From Corynebacterium falsenii (GTDB lineage Bacteria > Actinomycetota > Actinomycetes > Mycobacteriales > Mycobacteriaceae): a stretch of 64,000 bases of DNA. Positions 8,448-17,309 of this stretch are shown here, in pieces. The stretch covers positions 2,418,001 through 2,482,000 of the forward strand of contig NZ_CP083646.1 in the NCBI RefSeq assembly GCF_020099275.1. Direction: 5' to 3'. The notes under the pieces are model-generated. The model had not been told where the DNA came from. It made no database searches and saw nothing but the letters and a program-made list of their open reading frames with translations. Positions within the stretch are counted from its first letter, which is position 1. Every line of letters starts with the position of its first letter. The position numbers and the translations under genes were made by a program.

Positions 8448-10001
8448 TCAGTCACCTCTCAGCGAGCTCACAGCTTTACCGGGCAGCACCACGTTCATGA
8501 GCGTCCCGCCGTCGTCGGATTCCTCTGCGAACACTACTCCCCCGTGCCGATCGATCACCTGCTTGACGATGGCCAACCCGAGCCCAGATCCGGGCATTGA
8601 CCTTGAGCTAATAGACCGGTAAAAACGGTCGAAGATTTTGGGTCTGTCTTCTGCCGCGATGCCCGGTCCGGAGTCCGCCACGCTGATGAGCACCGCAGGG
8701 TGCCCGTCAATGTAATTGGAGTGTTCGCCGAGGTCGGTCATTCGAATTCTCACTGTGGCCCCGGCCGGCGACCATTTCGCGGCGTTATCTAACACGTTGA
8801 GCAGCGCCCGAGAAAGTCCGAATTGATCCCCGCGAAGCTCCCATGGGATGAGTTTGGCGTCGAATTCCACGTCGGGACGTCGCCGTTGAACTCGGTCGAT
8901 GCCCTCCGTGATGATCTGCGACACCTCCACCGTGGTCAGTTCCTTGGCTGGTTCGTCCTCCCGCGCGAGATCCACGAGATCGCCGATGAGAGTGCTCATC
9001 TCCTCGATTTGGGCGATGACGTCTCTTTCAATGTCGTCACGGTCCTGCTGGCTAATGGCTGGGCTGTCACTTTTCGACGCCAACATCAGCAATTCGATAT
9101 TCGTCCTCAGGGAGGTCAGGGGCGTCTTGAGCTCGTGGGAGGCATCGGCGACGAGATTCTTCTGTTTCGTCTGCGCATCCTGGAGCGCCTCCATCATGTC
9201 GTTGAAGGACTCGGTGAGCGCACCGAGCTCGTCCCTGTTGTAAACGGGGATCTGCCTGAGCTGCCCGGTCTTCGTGACTCGGTCGGTGGCGCGTCGGAGC
9301 CGAGCGATAGGTTGGAGAGCCGAGGAGGCCACGGCGATGCCGGTGACGATTGCCCCGAGGAAGCCGGTGACGGCCACGAGCAGAAGTACGAGCGAGAGCG
9401 CGTCGAGGGTTTGTTTGGTAAAGGTGATGTCTTGGCGGACAACGACAACCCTGCCGTCGGCGGCCCGCACTGCGAAGTACCGGTAGTGGCCGTCGGTGCT
9501 GTAGGAGTAGATCTCTTCCCCTTCGATCACGCCGAGGGCCTCCGGTGGAAGAACGGAGTCGAACTTGCGCACTGGAGTTCGCGCGCCGGTGTTGTCCTCG
9601 GGAACGACGAGCACGCCGACGTCGCTGTTGTTTTCCCTGAATTCCGGCTGGTACGTGTCGCCTTGGCCTTCTTGCTCTGCGGGGAAGGTGTATCCGGAGT
9701 CGATGACGCTCTGCGCCTGTGTGTGAAGGTTTTTATCGAGTTCTTGCTCCAGGCCGCGGGAAACGGTTGTGTAGGCCACGCCGGTGATTACCGCAATGGA
9801 GATCATGACGGTGATCGCTGTCATGATGGCAAGCCGCGTGCGAAGGGATAGGCCCTGCAGGAGGTAGAGCAGCGGCTGCACCCCGCGGGGCACCCGTGAG
9901 CGATGGGCGCTCTCCGGTTGCGAAGCGTAAAAGTTACGCTTGCTCACCCGCGTGGGGCGAGCAGCGGGTCGAGCGGGGCTCGGCAATCGACGTAATATCA
10001 C
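8448..10001 (-). CDS. mprB: Sensor histidine kinase MprB
   Basis: 517 residues. Domains in order: basic N-terminus, TM1 about residues 55-78, extracytoplasmic sensor region about 80-205, TM2 about 207-230, HAMP linker, dimerisation/phosphoacceptor helix with [14 protein letters not shown], and the ATPase part with N box [10 protein letters not shown]1 [20 protein letters not shown] and G2 [12 protein letters not shown]. The GTG start overlaps the mprA stop by 4 nt (GTGA), so the pair is translationally coupled. It should autophosphorylate in response to envelope stress and pass the phosphate to MprA. The htrA gene starts 131 nt further along. Confidence 0.94.
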   Translation of the reverse strand: MILRRLPSPARPAARPTRVSKRNFYASQPESAHRSRVPRGVQPLLYLLQGLSLRTRLAIMTAITVMISIAVITGVAYTTVSRGLEQELDKNLHTQAQSVIDSGYTFPAEQEGQGDTYQPEFRENNSDVGVLVVPEDNTGARTPVRKFDSVLPPEALGVIEGEEIYSYSTDGHYRYFAVRAADGRVVVVRQDITFTKQTLDALSLVLLLVAVTGFLGAIVTGIAVASSALQPIARLRRATDRVTKTGQLRQIPVYNRDELGALTESFNDMMEALQDAQTKQKNLVADASHELKTPLTSLRTNIELLMLASKSDSPAISQQDRDDIERDVIAQIEEMSTLIGDLVDLAREDEPAKELTTVEVSQIITEGIDRVQRRRPDVEFDAKLIPWELRGDQFGLSRALLNVLDNAAKWSPAGATVRIRMTDLGEHSNYIDGHPAVLISVADSGPGIAAEDRPKIFDRFYRSISSRSMPGSGLGLAIVKQVIDRHGGVVFAEESDDGGTLMNVVLPGKAVSSLRGD

Positions 10002-10693
10002 GGTGCGGTTTCGCGCAGAGCGTAACCCACTCCTCTCACGGTGTGGATCAGGCGCGATTCTCCTCCTGCTTCAGTTTTGCGTCGGAGGTAGCCGATGTAG
10101 ACCTCCAGCGCGTTTCCGGATGTGGGGAAATCATAACCCCACACGTCTTCGAGAATTGTGCTTCGGTTCAGAACCTTGCGTGGATTCCGCATGAGAAGTT
10201 CGAGCAGGGCGAATTCGGTCCTCGTGAGGCTGATCTGCCGATCGCCACGCTTCACGTCGCGTGTCTCGGGATTCATCGTGAGGTCCTCGAAGGACAGGTA
10301 CCCGGGCGAATCGTTCGAGGTTGTTGCGGGACGACTTGCACGCCGGATCAGGGAACGGGTTCGGGCCAGCATTTCCTCGAGCGCAAATGGCTTCGCGAGG
10401 TAGTCGTCGGCTCCGGCGTCCAACCCAGCGACCCTCTCAGACACAGAGTCGCGGGCGGTGAGGAGCAGGATGGGCAGTTCATTGCCCTGGCTGCGCAGTT
10501 GCCGGCAGACCTGAAGGCCGTCGATCTTGGGCATCATCACGTCGAGGATTGCCATATCCGGCCGCTCGGTAGCGATGGAGTCCAAGGCTTCCTGCCCGTC
10601 GCGGGCGAGAACAACGGTGTACCCGTTAAAGATCAGCGAACGTCGCAGTGACTCGCGTACTGCTTGGTCGTCGTCTACAACAAGAATCTTCAT
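9998..10693 (-). CDS. mprA: Response regulator MprA (OmpR class)
   Basis: 231 residues. The receiver domain has the acidic pocket D7-D9, the phosphoacceptor D51 in [12 protein letters not shown] and the conserved Lys in DDYLAKPF. The C-terminal winged helix (about residues 130-228) shows [14 protein letters not shown] and [23 protein letters not shown] with the closing VRGVGYALR. It controls transcription on signals from MprB, with which it overlaps by 4 nt. In mycobacteria the regulon includes pepD, sigE and mprAB itself. Confidence 0.95.
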   Translation of the reverse strand: MKILVVDDDQAVRESLRRSLIFNGYTVVLARDGQEALDSIATERPDMAILDVMMPKIDGLQVCRQLRSQGNELPILLLTARDSVSERVAGLDAGADDYLAKPFALEEMLARTRSLIRRASRPATTSNDSPGYLSFEDLTMNPETRDVKRGDRQISLTRTEFALLELLMRNPRKVLNRSTILEDVWGYDFPTSGNALEVYIGYLRRKTEAGGESRLIHTVRGVGYALRETAP

Positions 10694-10985
10694 GTCGCCA
10701 TTGTGCCGGTTCGTGGGCGCAGATCGAACAACTGCCCTGACCTTTTTAGCAAATGTTTAGAATTCTAAGATTGGATACAGATTCGCAACCTGCGTTTTCC
10801 CAGTTCACCACTCGGAATATAATTTCCTGAAATTCGCACAGAAAAATCCCCCGCAGCGTTCCGGAATAATATTATCCGGCTCTGCGGGGGATTAAGCACT
10901 CCGTGACGCGAGAGAAAGTTTCGTATCGCCACGCTAAAGCATGACGAGTCAACAAACTTGCTGCTAGGGGAGCTTTGCTTAGTTT
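10694..10985. other. Intergenic region between mprA and rpmF
   Basis: 292 nt. It holds the mprA promoter area (AT rich, about 10740-10800) and the rpmF terminator. I see no open frame or RNA gene. Confidence 0.6.
10846..10892 (-). terminator. Rho-independent terminator of rpmF operon
   Basis: Long hairpin: arms 10846-10856 and 10882-10892 (11 bp, G/C rich), extended by an inner near-palindrome at 10861-10879. On the minus strand it is followed by TTTTT, placing it as the end of the rpmE2-rpmF transcript. Confidence 0.85.
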
Positions 10986-11156
10986 TTACTTGTCGAGATC
11001 GATCAGGCCGAGCTGAGCAGCCTTGACGAGACGACGGGGGATCTGCACTTCCTGACCCTGGACCTTCACGGTCTGCAGGGCGACGTTGTCAGACTTCCAC
11101 TGAGAACGACGGGAGTGGGTGTTAGCACGGGACATGCGGCGCTTTGGAACTGCCAT
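10986..11156 (-). CDS. rpmF: 50S ribosomal protein L32, cysteine-free
   Basis: 56 residues beginning [17 protein letters not shown] and ending LGLIDLDK, the classic L32 start and length. There are no cysteines, so the zinc ribbon present in many L32 proteins is missing. It lies 40 nt after rpmE2 on the same strand, so the two are likely cotranscribed, ending at the hairpin near 10870. It sits next to mprA as Rv0979A does in M. tuberculosis. Confidence 0.95.
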   Translation of the reverse strand: MAVPKRRMSRANTHSRRSQWKSDNVALQTVKVQGQEVQIPRRLVKAAQLGLIDLDK

Positions 11157-11196
11157 GGTGGTGTGACCTCCTCAGGTCTTCTAGGACTGGTGCGTC

Positions 11197-11460
11197 TTAC
11201 TTCTTCTTGCGGCGGGTCATGTTGCCGTAGCGGCGCTGGAACTTCTCCACGCGGCCGGCGGTGTCCATCACGCGCTGTGCACCGGTCCAGAATGGGTGGG
11301 ACTCGCTGGTCACGTCGACAACGATGAGCGGGTACTCGTTACCGTCTTCCCACTCGACCGTGCGATCGGAGGTGGCGGTGGAGCGGGTCAAGAACTGGTG
11401 ACCGGTGCTCGCATCCTTGAAGACTACGGGGTGATAGTCGGGGTGGATATCCTTCTTCAT
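11197..11460 (-). CDS. rpmE2: 50S ribosomal protein L31 type B
   Basis: 87 residues. It starts [18 protein letters not shown] and contains [28 protein letters not shown]. There are no CxxC pairs and it has the longer type B layout, the zinc-independent paralogue that in many bacteria replaces zinc L31 under zinc shortage. It is the first gene of a minus-strand pair with rpmF and divergent from rpmB-rpmG-rpsN-rpsR. Confidence 0.95.
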   Translation of the reverse strand: MKKDIHPDYHPVVFKDASTGHQFLTRSTATSDRTVEWEDGNEYPLIVVDVTSESHPFWTGAQRVMDTAGRVEKFQRRYGNMTRRKKK

Positions 11461-11905
11461 GCTTCCTTCATTCCCTTAGGTTGTGTACATCAGGTCGGTC
11501 CACAGCGGCTAGCGTTGCGCAGGTGGTCGTGCCTGAGTCGGGCAAGAATTCGCACTGACCCGGTGGGCCAAATACGTACAGTCTGAATACCTTAGCGGAA
11601 AGTGCCCCACCTTCCGAAATCACCAGCTGCTCTCACTGGGCCACTCCCCTAGCCATCGGCAGCACCACCGGTATCAACGCCGGAGTTGGTACAGGAACCG
11701 CCGCCCTGCAATCGTGCAATCAGGGCGGGATCAAGACGGGATTAGGTATTGCGCGCGAACTGGAGTAAAGTTGGCTCCCGCTGTTGTCTATGTAAACGTC
11801 ATCGTCTCGACAACCCGCGCCCCCATGTGCCCTCTCGGCCCGTCTAACCGCAGAGTCAGCCATGTGCGAGGCGACATGAGGATGTCGGACGGAAGGAGAA
11901 AACCC
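11461..11905. other. Divergent control region between the two ribosomal protein operons
   Basis: 445 nt carrying the promoters of rpmE2 (minus) and rpmB (plus). I looked for an AT-rich palindrome of the Zur type and saw none. A GGAAGGAGAA ribosome site precedes rpmB. No open frame with a ribosome site is visible. Confidence 0.55.
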
Positions 11906-12142
11906 ATGTCGGCATATTGCCAGGTCACGGGACGCAAGCCGAGTTTCGGCAAATCTGTGTCTCACTCGCACCGCCGCACGAGCCGTCGCTGGAACCCGAA
12001 CATCCAGCGTCGTTCGTTCTACCTGCCCTCGGAGGGTCGTTCCATCACGCTGAACGTCTCCACCAAGGGTCTGAAGACCATCGACCGTGATGGCATCGAG
12101 TCCGTCGTTGCCAAGATCCGAGCCCGTGGGGAGAAGATCTAA
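11906..12142 (+). CDS. rpmB: 50S ribosomal protein L28
   Basis: 78 residues starting [20 protein letters not shown], which is L28. A single cysteine (C5) remains, so the four-cysteine zinc site of the C+ form is absent. The start is fixed by GGAAGGAG upstream. It is the first gene of rpmB-rpmG-rpsN-rpsR, the same order as the zinc-regulated M. tuberculosis set Rv2058c-Rv2055c. Confidence 0.96.
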   Translation: MSAYCQVTGRKPSFGKSVSHSHRRTSRRWNPNIQRRSFYLPSEGRSITLNVSTKGLKTIDRDGIESVVAKIRARGEKI

Positions 12143-12145
12143 CAC

Positions 12146-12310
12146 ATGGCACGTAACGATATTCGCCCAATTATCAAGCTGAAGTCTACGGCTGGCACTG
12201 GTTACACCTACGTCACCCGTAAGAACAAGCGCAACAACCCCGATCGCATGACTCTCAAGAAGTTCGATCCGATCGTCCGCAAGCACGTCGAATTCCGCGA
12301 GGAGCGATAA
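12146..12310 (+). CDS. rpmG: 50S ribosomal protein L33, cysteine-free
   Basis: 54 residues: [19 protein letters not shown], then [14 protein letters not shown] and [16 protein letters not shown]. This is L33 without its zinc cysteines. It begins 3 nt after rpmB and ends 3 nt before rpsN, so it is in the same operon. Confidence 0.96.
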   Translation: MARNDIRPIIKLKSTAGTGYTYVTRKNKRNNPDRMTLKKFDPIVRKHVEFREER

Positions 12311-12313
12311 TTT

Positions 12314-12619
12314 ATGGCTAAGAAGTCCATGATCGCCAAGAACGAGCAGCGCAAGGAAATCGTCGCCCGCTACGCGGAGCGTCGCGCTGAACTCAAGAAG
12401 ATCATCAAGAACCCGAACACCTCTGACGAGGATCGCCTGGACGCTCAGTACGAGCTGAACCGCCAGCCACGCGATGCCTCTCCAGTGCGCGTTCGTAACC
12501 GCGACGCCGCCGATGGTCGCCCCCGCGGTTACCTGCGCAAGTTCGGCCTGTCCCGTGTACGCGTCCGCAACATGGCTCACCGCGGTGAGCTGCCGGGCGT
12601 CCGTAAGTCCAGCTGGTAA
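12314..12619 (+). CDS. rpsN: 30S ribosomal protein S14, cysteine-free long form
   Basis: 101 residues, the long S14 form (the zinc form is about 61). It starts [17 protein letters not shown] and ends with [23 protein letters not shown] split across the usual C-terminal motif. No CxxC is present. It is the third gene of the operon, starting 3 nt after rpmG. Confidence 0.96.
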   Translation: MAKKSMIAKNEQRKEIVARYAERRAELKKIIKNPNTSDEDRLDAQYELNRQPRDASPVRVRNRDAADGRPRGYLRKFGLSRVRVRNMAHRGELPGVRKSSW

Positions 12620-12634
12620 GGGGGAGCTCTCACA

Positions 12635-12883
12635 ATGAAGCGCACCAACATGAAGAAGGCGCGGATGGAGCAGTCCCGCCGCCCGAAGAAGAACCCGCTC
12701 AAGGCCGAAGGCATTGACGCGGTTGACTACAAGAACTACGACCTGCTGCGTAAGTTCATCTCCGACCGTGGCAAGATCCGCTCTCGCCGCGTGACCGGCC
12801 TGACCCCGCAGCAGCAGCGTCAGGTTGCTACCGCAATCAAGAACGCTCGTGAAATGGCACTGCTGCCGTTCCACAGCCGCTGA
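12635..12883 (+). CDS. rpsR: 30S ribosomal protein S18
   Basis: 82 residues with the S18 core: IDYKN-like [19 protein letters not shown], then [31 protein letters not shown]. No cysteines. It is the last gene of the operon; GGGGGAG lies before its ATG and a long hairpin follows. Confidence 0.95.
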   Translation: MKRTNMKKARMEQSRRPKKNPLKAEGIDAVDYKNYDLLRKFISDRGKIRSRRVTGLTPQQQRQVATAIKNAREMALLPFHSR

Positions 12884-12949
12884 TTCACAGCTGCCTTCAC
12901 CGAGTCTCGGCATCAGCAGCTTGACTGACTCGGTCGACGTTTTACATAA

Positions 12950-12994
12950 CACGCCAAGAGCCCGATCCCTTCAGGGGGTCGGGCTCTTGGCGTG
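12950..12994 (+). terminator. Terminator of rpmB-rpsR operon
   Basis: Sixteen perfect base pairs (12950-12965 with 12979-12994), plus four more towards the loop including a G-T pair. There is no T-run, but the stem is very stable and sits 66 nt after the rpsR stop. Confidence 0.75.
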
Positions 12995-13011
12995 TCCATG
13001 TTCGGTAGCAG

Positions 13012-13039
13012 TTGCTCTGTTAGGATCCTTGTGTACATT
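13012..13039 (+). promoter_or_regulatory. Candidate promoter of RDD gene
   Basis: TTGCTC (13012-13017) and TACATT (13034-13039) with a 16-nt spacer, 35 nt before the ATG. Confidence 0.4.
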
Positions 13040-13074
13040 CTCGTGCAGCCAGCCTGCACCCGCGAAAGGATCCC

Positions 13075-13905
13075 ATGACGAATAACAACCCCTATGGCTC
13101 GAACCCTTACGGTTCTGACTCCAACAATCAGAACCCTTACGGTTCTTCCCCGCAGGAGCCAGCCAACGGCAACAACTTCCCTGGCTACCCCGCAAGCGAC
13201 TCAAGCAACACCGGAAATCCGGAAGCTAGCCCGCAGCAGCCCTACGGCCAGCAGGCTTACGGTGAGCAGCCTCAGACAGACCAGCCCTACGGAACCGGCC
13301 AGGGGTACCAGGCTGACAACTCCTACCAGAGCTACCCGGGCCAGCCGGGCCAGCAGGGCTACGGCGCCTACCCCACCACCGGCAACGAGATGGCCCCTAA
13401 CGGCCAGTACACCAGTGCGGGCAAGCGCTTCCTCGGCTACCTCATCGACTTCATCCTTATCCAGCTCATCGTTGGCGGCCTCCTGACCTACTTCATTGCA
13501 GGCGAGGCCATCAACGAATGGATCCAAGCCAGCGTCGACGCTGCGCAGGCCGGCGTTGAGGCTCCCGACATGCCCTACGGCTCCTTGGCCACCGCCTCGA
13601 TTCTGAGCCTCGTTGTGTGGTTCGCCTACCGCATCCTCATGGAGACCGCGAAGGGTGGCAGCCTGGGTCACATGGCCTTGGGCAACCGAGTCATCAACGC
13701 CAACGGCACGAACCCCACCGCGCTGGAGTCCTTCAAGCGCAATAGCTGGTTCCTCGTCTTGAGCCTGCTCGGCGCGCTCAATATGCTCGGCATTCTGCTC
13801 GGTCTCGTGCTCTACATCGCTTTGGGTGTCACGATCTCCCGGAGCCCCATCAAGCAGTCCTTTGCTGACAAGTGGGCTGGCACGGTCGTCGTCGACAAGA
13901 ACTAA
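13075..13905 (+). CDS. RDD-family membrane protein with NPYGS-repeat N-terminus
   Basis: 276 residues with GAAAGGA before the ATG. Residues 1-115 are hydrophilic and repetitive: NPYGS occurs four times near the start, followed by many Gln, Tyr, Gly and Pro residues (GQQAYGEQPQ, YPGQPGQQGYG). The RDD domain then begins at SAGKRFLGYLIDFILIQ, with the Arg-Asp pair of the family, and contains three membrane helices about residues 122-142, 175-200 and 220-248. The function of most RDD proteins is unknown; some act in ion transport. It is monocistronic, between the ribosomal operon and a transporter gene. Confidence 0.85.
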   Translation: MTNNNPYGSNPYGSDSNNQNPYGSSPQEPANGNNFPGYPASDSSNTGNPEASPQQPYGQQAYGEQPQTDQPYGTGQGYQADNSYQSYPGQPGQQGYGAYPTTGNEMAPNGQYTSAGKRFLGYLIDFILIQLIVGGLLTYFIAGEAINEWIQASVDAAQAGVEAPDMPYGSLATASILSLVVWFAYRILMETAKGGSLGHMALGNRVINANGTNPTALESFKRNSWFLVLSLLGALNMLGILLGLVLYIALGVTISRSPIKQSFADKWAGTVVVDKN

Positions 13906-13965
13906 GCCCTAGGCGGTTTCGCCCCTCCCCTCTCCTCGCTCCCCCTCTCAACGGGGGCAACCTCC

Positions 13966-14011
13966 TTAACCACGCATCCATGCGGATTTGATCTAATGGA
14001 TGCGTGGTTAA
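13966..14011 (+). promoter_or_regulatory. Perfect 16-bp inverted repeat over the start of the AEC gene
   Basis: Arms 13966-13981 and 13996-14011 are perfect inverses, with 14 nt between them. The right arm covers the GTG start codon at 14004. It may be an operator dyad, a translational lock, or the terminator of the RDD gene (no T-run). Confidence 0.6.
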
Positions 14012-14948
14012 TGTGTTGACGGGCTTTAGCGTGGTGATCCTCATCATCGCCCTCGGTTTCGCCGTGGGGCGGTCGAAGGTTCTCGGCCCGAACGCTGTGT
14101 ACACCCTCAACATGTTCGTCTTCTGGATCGCGCTGCCGGCCACGCTTATCAAATTCATGTCGGAGACGGACATCGCCCAACTCTTCGGCGTCAACCTCGC
14201 GGTCGTCGCCCTCTCCACACTCGGTGCGGGTCTGCTCGGCTTTGTGGGCTATCGCTATATCGCTCACCGTTCCACACCCGATTCCCTCATTGCAATGTTG
14301 GCGTGTTCATATTGCAATGGGTCAAATTTGGGCATTCCGCTCGCTGCGCATTTGCTTAAAGACCCCACGCTGACTCTCCCCGTCATTCTTTTCCAGGTTG
14401 GGTTCTATGGTCCCATGACGGTGATGTTGTTGGATATGCAGACCGGCACAAAAGCCCGTGCGCATTTTATTCGTGACATCATCCTCACCATCATCCGAAA
14501 TCCGCTGATTCTGGGGGCTGGCGTCGGAATTGGAATTTCCCTGCTGCAGCACAATACTCAGTGGCGTGTGCCCGGCATTGTGGCCGAGCCGGTGGGAATC
14601 ATCGCAGACGCCACCGTAGGCTGTGCGCTCATCGCCTTCGGCATGTCGATGGCGGAGGTCCGGGTGCTCCAGCGCGGCCGCAGCCCACGGCGGAGCGTGT
14701 GGGCGGCTTCTTTCGTGAAAGCTGTTGTGCACCCGCTCATTGCCCTGGCGATTGGCTATTTTCTTTTCGACGCCTCTACGCAGCTTCTCCTCACCATCGC
14801 CGTGGTGGCTGCATTGCCCACTGGCCAAAATGTTTTTACCTACGCGCAGCGATTTAACATCAATAAGGTTCTCGCGCGAGACACTGCAGTGGTATCCACG
14901 GCGCTTTCACTTCCCGTGATGGCTGCACTTGTACTTTTCCTCAGCTAA
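14004..14948 (+). CDS. AEC (auxin efflux carrier) family transporter
   Basis: 314 residues and about ten hydrophobic segments spread over the whole length, as in AEC permeases that move small organic acids such as malate or malonate. Seen: the first helix VVILIIALGFAVGRSKVL, the mid-protein CSYCNGSNLGIPLAAHLL stretch typical of the family, and near the C-terminus VAALPTGQNVFTYAQRF. The start is uncertain: GTG 14004 lies inside a hairpin arm, and an in-frame GTG at 14013 is possible; neither has a good ribosome site. The substrate cannot be told. Confidence 0.85.
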   Translation: MVNVLTGFSVVILIIALGFAVGRSKVLGPNAVYTLNMFVFWIALPATLIKFMSETDIAQLFGVNLAVVALSTLGAGLLGFVGYRYIAHRSTPDSLIAMLACSYCNGSNLGIPLAAHLLKDPTLTLPVILFQVGFYGPMTVMLLDMQTGTKARAHFIRDIILTIIRNPLILGAGVGIGISLLQHNTQWRVPGIVAEPVGIIADATVGCALIAFGMSMAEVRVLQRGRSPRRSVWAASFVKAVVHPLIALAIGYFLFDASTQLLLTIAVVAALPTGQNVFTYAQRFNINKVLARDTAVVSTALSLPVMAALVLFLS

Positions 14949-14988
14949 ACTATTTTCGGAACGCAAGCAAATTCGAGAGAGGAAAACA

Positions 14989-15749
14989 ATGAGCAGTGAA
15001 CCCCTAGAAAGGCTCAGCGTTTACAAGGTCACGCCAACACAAGCCGACAAGCTCGAGAATTACGTTTACATGTACTACGACTCTGTAACCAAGGAGCCGT
15101 TCTACATCGGGAGGGGCAAGGGGAAGAGGATCTTCAGTCACGTATCGGCAAGCCACAACGCAGACCTGGCGGAACGACTGGCCGATGGATCCTGGGAAGT
15201 AGACTTTCTCGCTTTTGGCCTCGACGAAAACGAGGCTAGGAAAGTTGAAGCCACGTGCATTGACTTAATCGCATCGATAACCTACTTAACCGTAACCGTG
15301 GCACCGACAGCCGTACTTACGGACGTATCGGAGCCCTAGCCCTGATGCACAGCTTAGATTCCGAAGATCTCGATCATTTCCCGGACAATCTCATTGCTGT
15401 TTCGATCAAAGATACATATAAGCGGTATGGTAACGACGAACAAGCTCTATACGAATCTACCCGCGGAATTTGGGCACTGAACGAAGAGAAGGCCGATGCC
15501 GCTGAGTACATTCTCGGAGTCGTCGATTCCCATGTGGTCTATGTGATGTCTGTTGCAGCTTGCTTGGCGGCAGGGTCAACAAACTACTTTCTGAGGGACG
15601 ATAACGGCTTTGCGGATTCGAACCGGTACGAATTCGTAGGACGTACCGCTTCCGAGGAGATTCAGGCGCGGTACCTCGGAAAGAAACTCCCCTCCAATCC
15701 GCAGGGGCCTCACTATTACGGGCCATACTTCGGCAAAGAGTTTGTCTGA
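14989..15749 (+). pseudogene. GIY-YIG (LEM-3-like) domain protein broken by a frameshift
   Basis: Frame one runs from ATG 14989 (GAGAGG upstream) to the stop at 15337-15339. It shows a GIY-YIG nuclease-type domain: NYVYMYYD, then PFYIGRGKGKRIFSH, and VEATCIDLI. The next frame holds the continuation, translated from about 15273 as IDNLLNRNRGTDSRTYGRIG, and on to 15749, including a C-terminal domain with RGIWALNEEKADAAEYILGVV and FVGRTASEEIQARYLGK. Joining the frames at 15270-15273 restores a protein of about 253 residues. Loss of one G in ATCGGCATC would produce exactly the present sequence. A sequencing error is the alternative. The intact protein's role is not known. Confidence 0.8.
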
Positions 15750-15781
15750 GCCTTAGTACTGCCTCAGTACTCGAGTATCTA

Positions 15782-15815
15782 TCCGTCCGCCGAGAAAGTT
15801 TTTTCGGGGGACGGA
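15782..15815 (-). terminator. Hairpin directly after gad stop
   Basis: Imperfect stem (arms about 15782-15796 and 15801-15815) touching the gad stop codon. It lies between convergent genes, so it could serve both strands; there is no clear T-run. Confidence 0.5.
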
Positions 15816-17216
15816 CTAGTGCGTGAAAGACATGCTGTGATTCGGCTCCGGCATGGGGCCATCGAGGGAGTCGAGGTAATCAACCTCGTCCTTGAGGTCA
15901 GCCAGGAACTGCTTGGCTAGGTCGTGACTGAAGCCATTGCGCACCACCACACGCTGCACGGTGAGAGCTTCCACGTCAGCGGGCATGGGGTAAGCCGGAA
16001 CGAGCCAGCCCTTCGTGCGCAGACGCTCGGAGAGATGGTACAGGTTCCAGTTCTTCGTATGGCCTTCCTTCATGCTCCAGGCGAAGACGGGGATGTCCGT
16101 TCCGTCGTTCCATAGCTCGAACTGAGGCATCTCTCCGATGCTGGACGACAGGTACACGGCAACGTCCTGGGTTGCCTGCTGCACGCGGCGATAGCCCTCC
16201 TTGCCGAGGCGCAGGAACAGGTAGTACTGCAGCAGCACCTGGGCACCGGGGCGGGAGAAGTTCAACGCGAAGGTCGGCATCTCGCCGCCGAGGTAGCTGA
16301 CCTTGAACACAAGGTCATCGGGGAGGACGTCCGTATCGCGCCACACGACCCAGCCCAGGCCGGGGTACACCAGGCCGTACTTGTGGGCGGACGTGCTGAT
16401 GGATGCGACGCGCGGGATGCGGAAGTCCCACTCGAGGTCTTCCTGAATGAACGGGGCAATCATGCCACCAGAGGCACCGTCGACATGGATGGGGATGTCC
16501 AAGCCACGCTCGGACTCGATCTGGTCGAGAACCTCGGCGATCTGCTTTACCGGTTCGTACATGCCGGTGTAGGTCACACCCATAATCGCCACCACACCGA
16601 TAGTGTTTTCGTCGATGTAGGAATCCAGGTCATGTCCATCGAGCACCTTGTGCTCCATGGAAATCGGCACGTAGCGGGCCTCAACGTCGAAGTAGTTGCA
16701 GAACTTTTCCCAGCACACCTGGACTGCGCTCGAGAGAACGAGGTTGGGCCTTTCGGTAGACAATCCCCTCTCTCGGCGCGCGTGCTGCCACCGGCGCTTA
16801 AGCGCGAGACCGCCGAGCATGCATGCCTCAGAGGAGCCCACCGTGGAGCAGCCGATCGCACGCTCCACGTCCGGTGCGTGCCACAGGTCAGCGAGCATCC
16901 GCCAGCAGCGCGTTTCGATCTCGGCGGTACGCGGGTACTCGTCCTTGTCGATCATGTTCTTATCGGCAGATTCTAGGTACAGACGCTGCGCTTCGTCCTC
17001 CATCCAGGTGCTCACGAAGGTGGCGAGGTTCAGGCGAGCATTGCCATCCAGCATCGACTCGTCGTGCACAAACTGGTACGCGGTCGAGGGAAGGTTCTCC
17101 TCCTCCGGAATCTTGTACCGCGGGATGTCCGTGGCTTACTCATCCCGGGTAAACAGCGGGTTGAGCTCAATGCGGGAATCCTTGGAGTGATACCGGTTAT
17201 TGTGCTTGTGGTTCAT
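15816..17216 (-). pseudogene. gadB: Glutamate decarboxylase with in-frame stop at codon 27
   Basis: From ATG 17214-17216 the frame gives 466 residues, the usual GadB length, but codon 27 is TAA (17136-17138): NPLFTRDE, stop, then ATDIPRYKIPEEE, in the same frame. The remainder is intact: HDESMLDGNARLNLATF, the PLP lysine in STSAHKYG (about residue 279) and the C-terminus ending SMSFTH. The enzyme converts glutamate to GABA with proton uptake and supports acid resistance. Translation could restart only at GTG 17067-17069, which lacks a close ribosome site and would drop the N-terminal helix. So it is probably non-functional, unless the stop is a sequence error or is read through. No glutamate/GABA antiporter gene is adjacent. 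Confidence 0.85.
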
Positions 17217-17255
17217 CGGAGAAGTTGGCCTTCCTGAACGGGTAACAAGTAACAG

Positions 17256-17303
17256 AAAAAAGGGGGTCACACCCCCACCATTAATCGGTGAGGCTATGAC
17301 CCC
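17256..17303 (-). terminator. Rho-independent terminator of the acyl-CoA operon
   Basis: On the minus strand GGGGGTGTGACCCCC is followed by TTTTTT; an outer pairing of GGGGTCA with TGACCCC is also possible. It is placed just after the thiolase stop. Confidence 0.85.
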
Positions 17304-17309
17304 AAGGTA

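Noticed and set aside
11461..11905. Zur operator between the ribosomal protein operons
   Set aside because: No AT-rich palindrome resembling known Zur sites could be found by reading both strands.
11720..12952. Open frame of 410 codons on the minus strand
   Set aside because: It runs opposite the ribosomal protein operon and has no recognisable domain.
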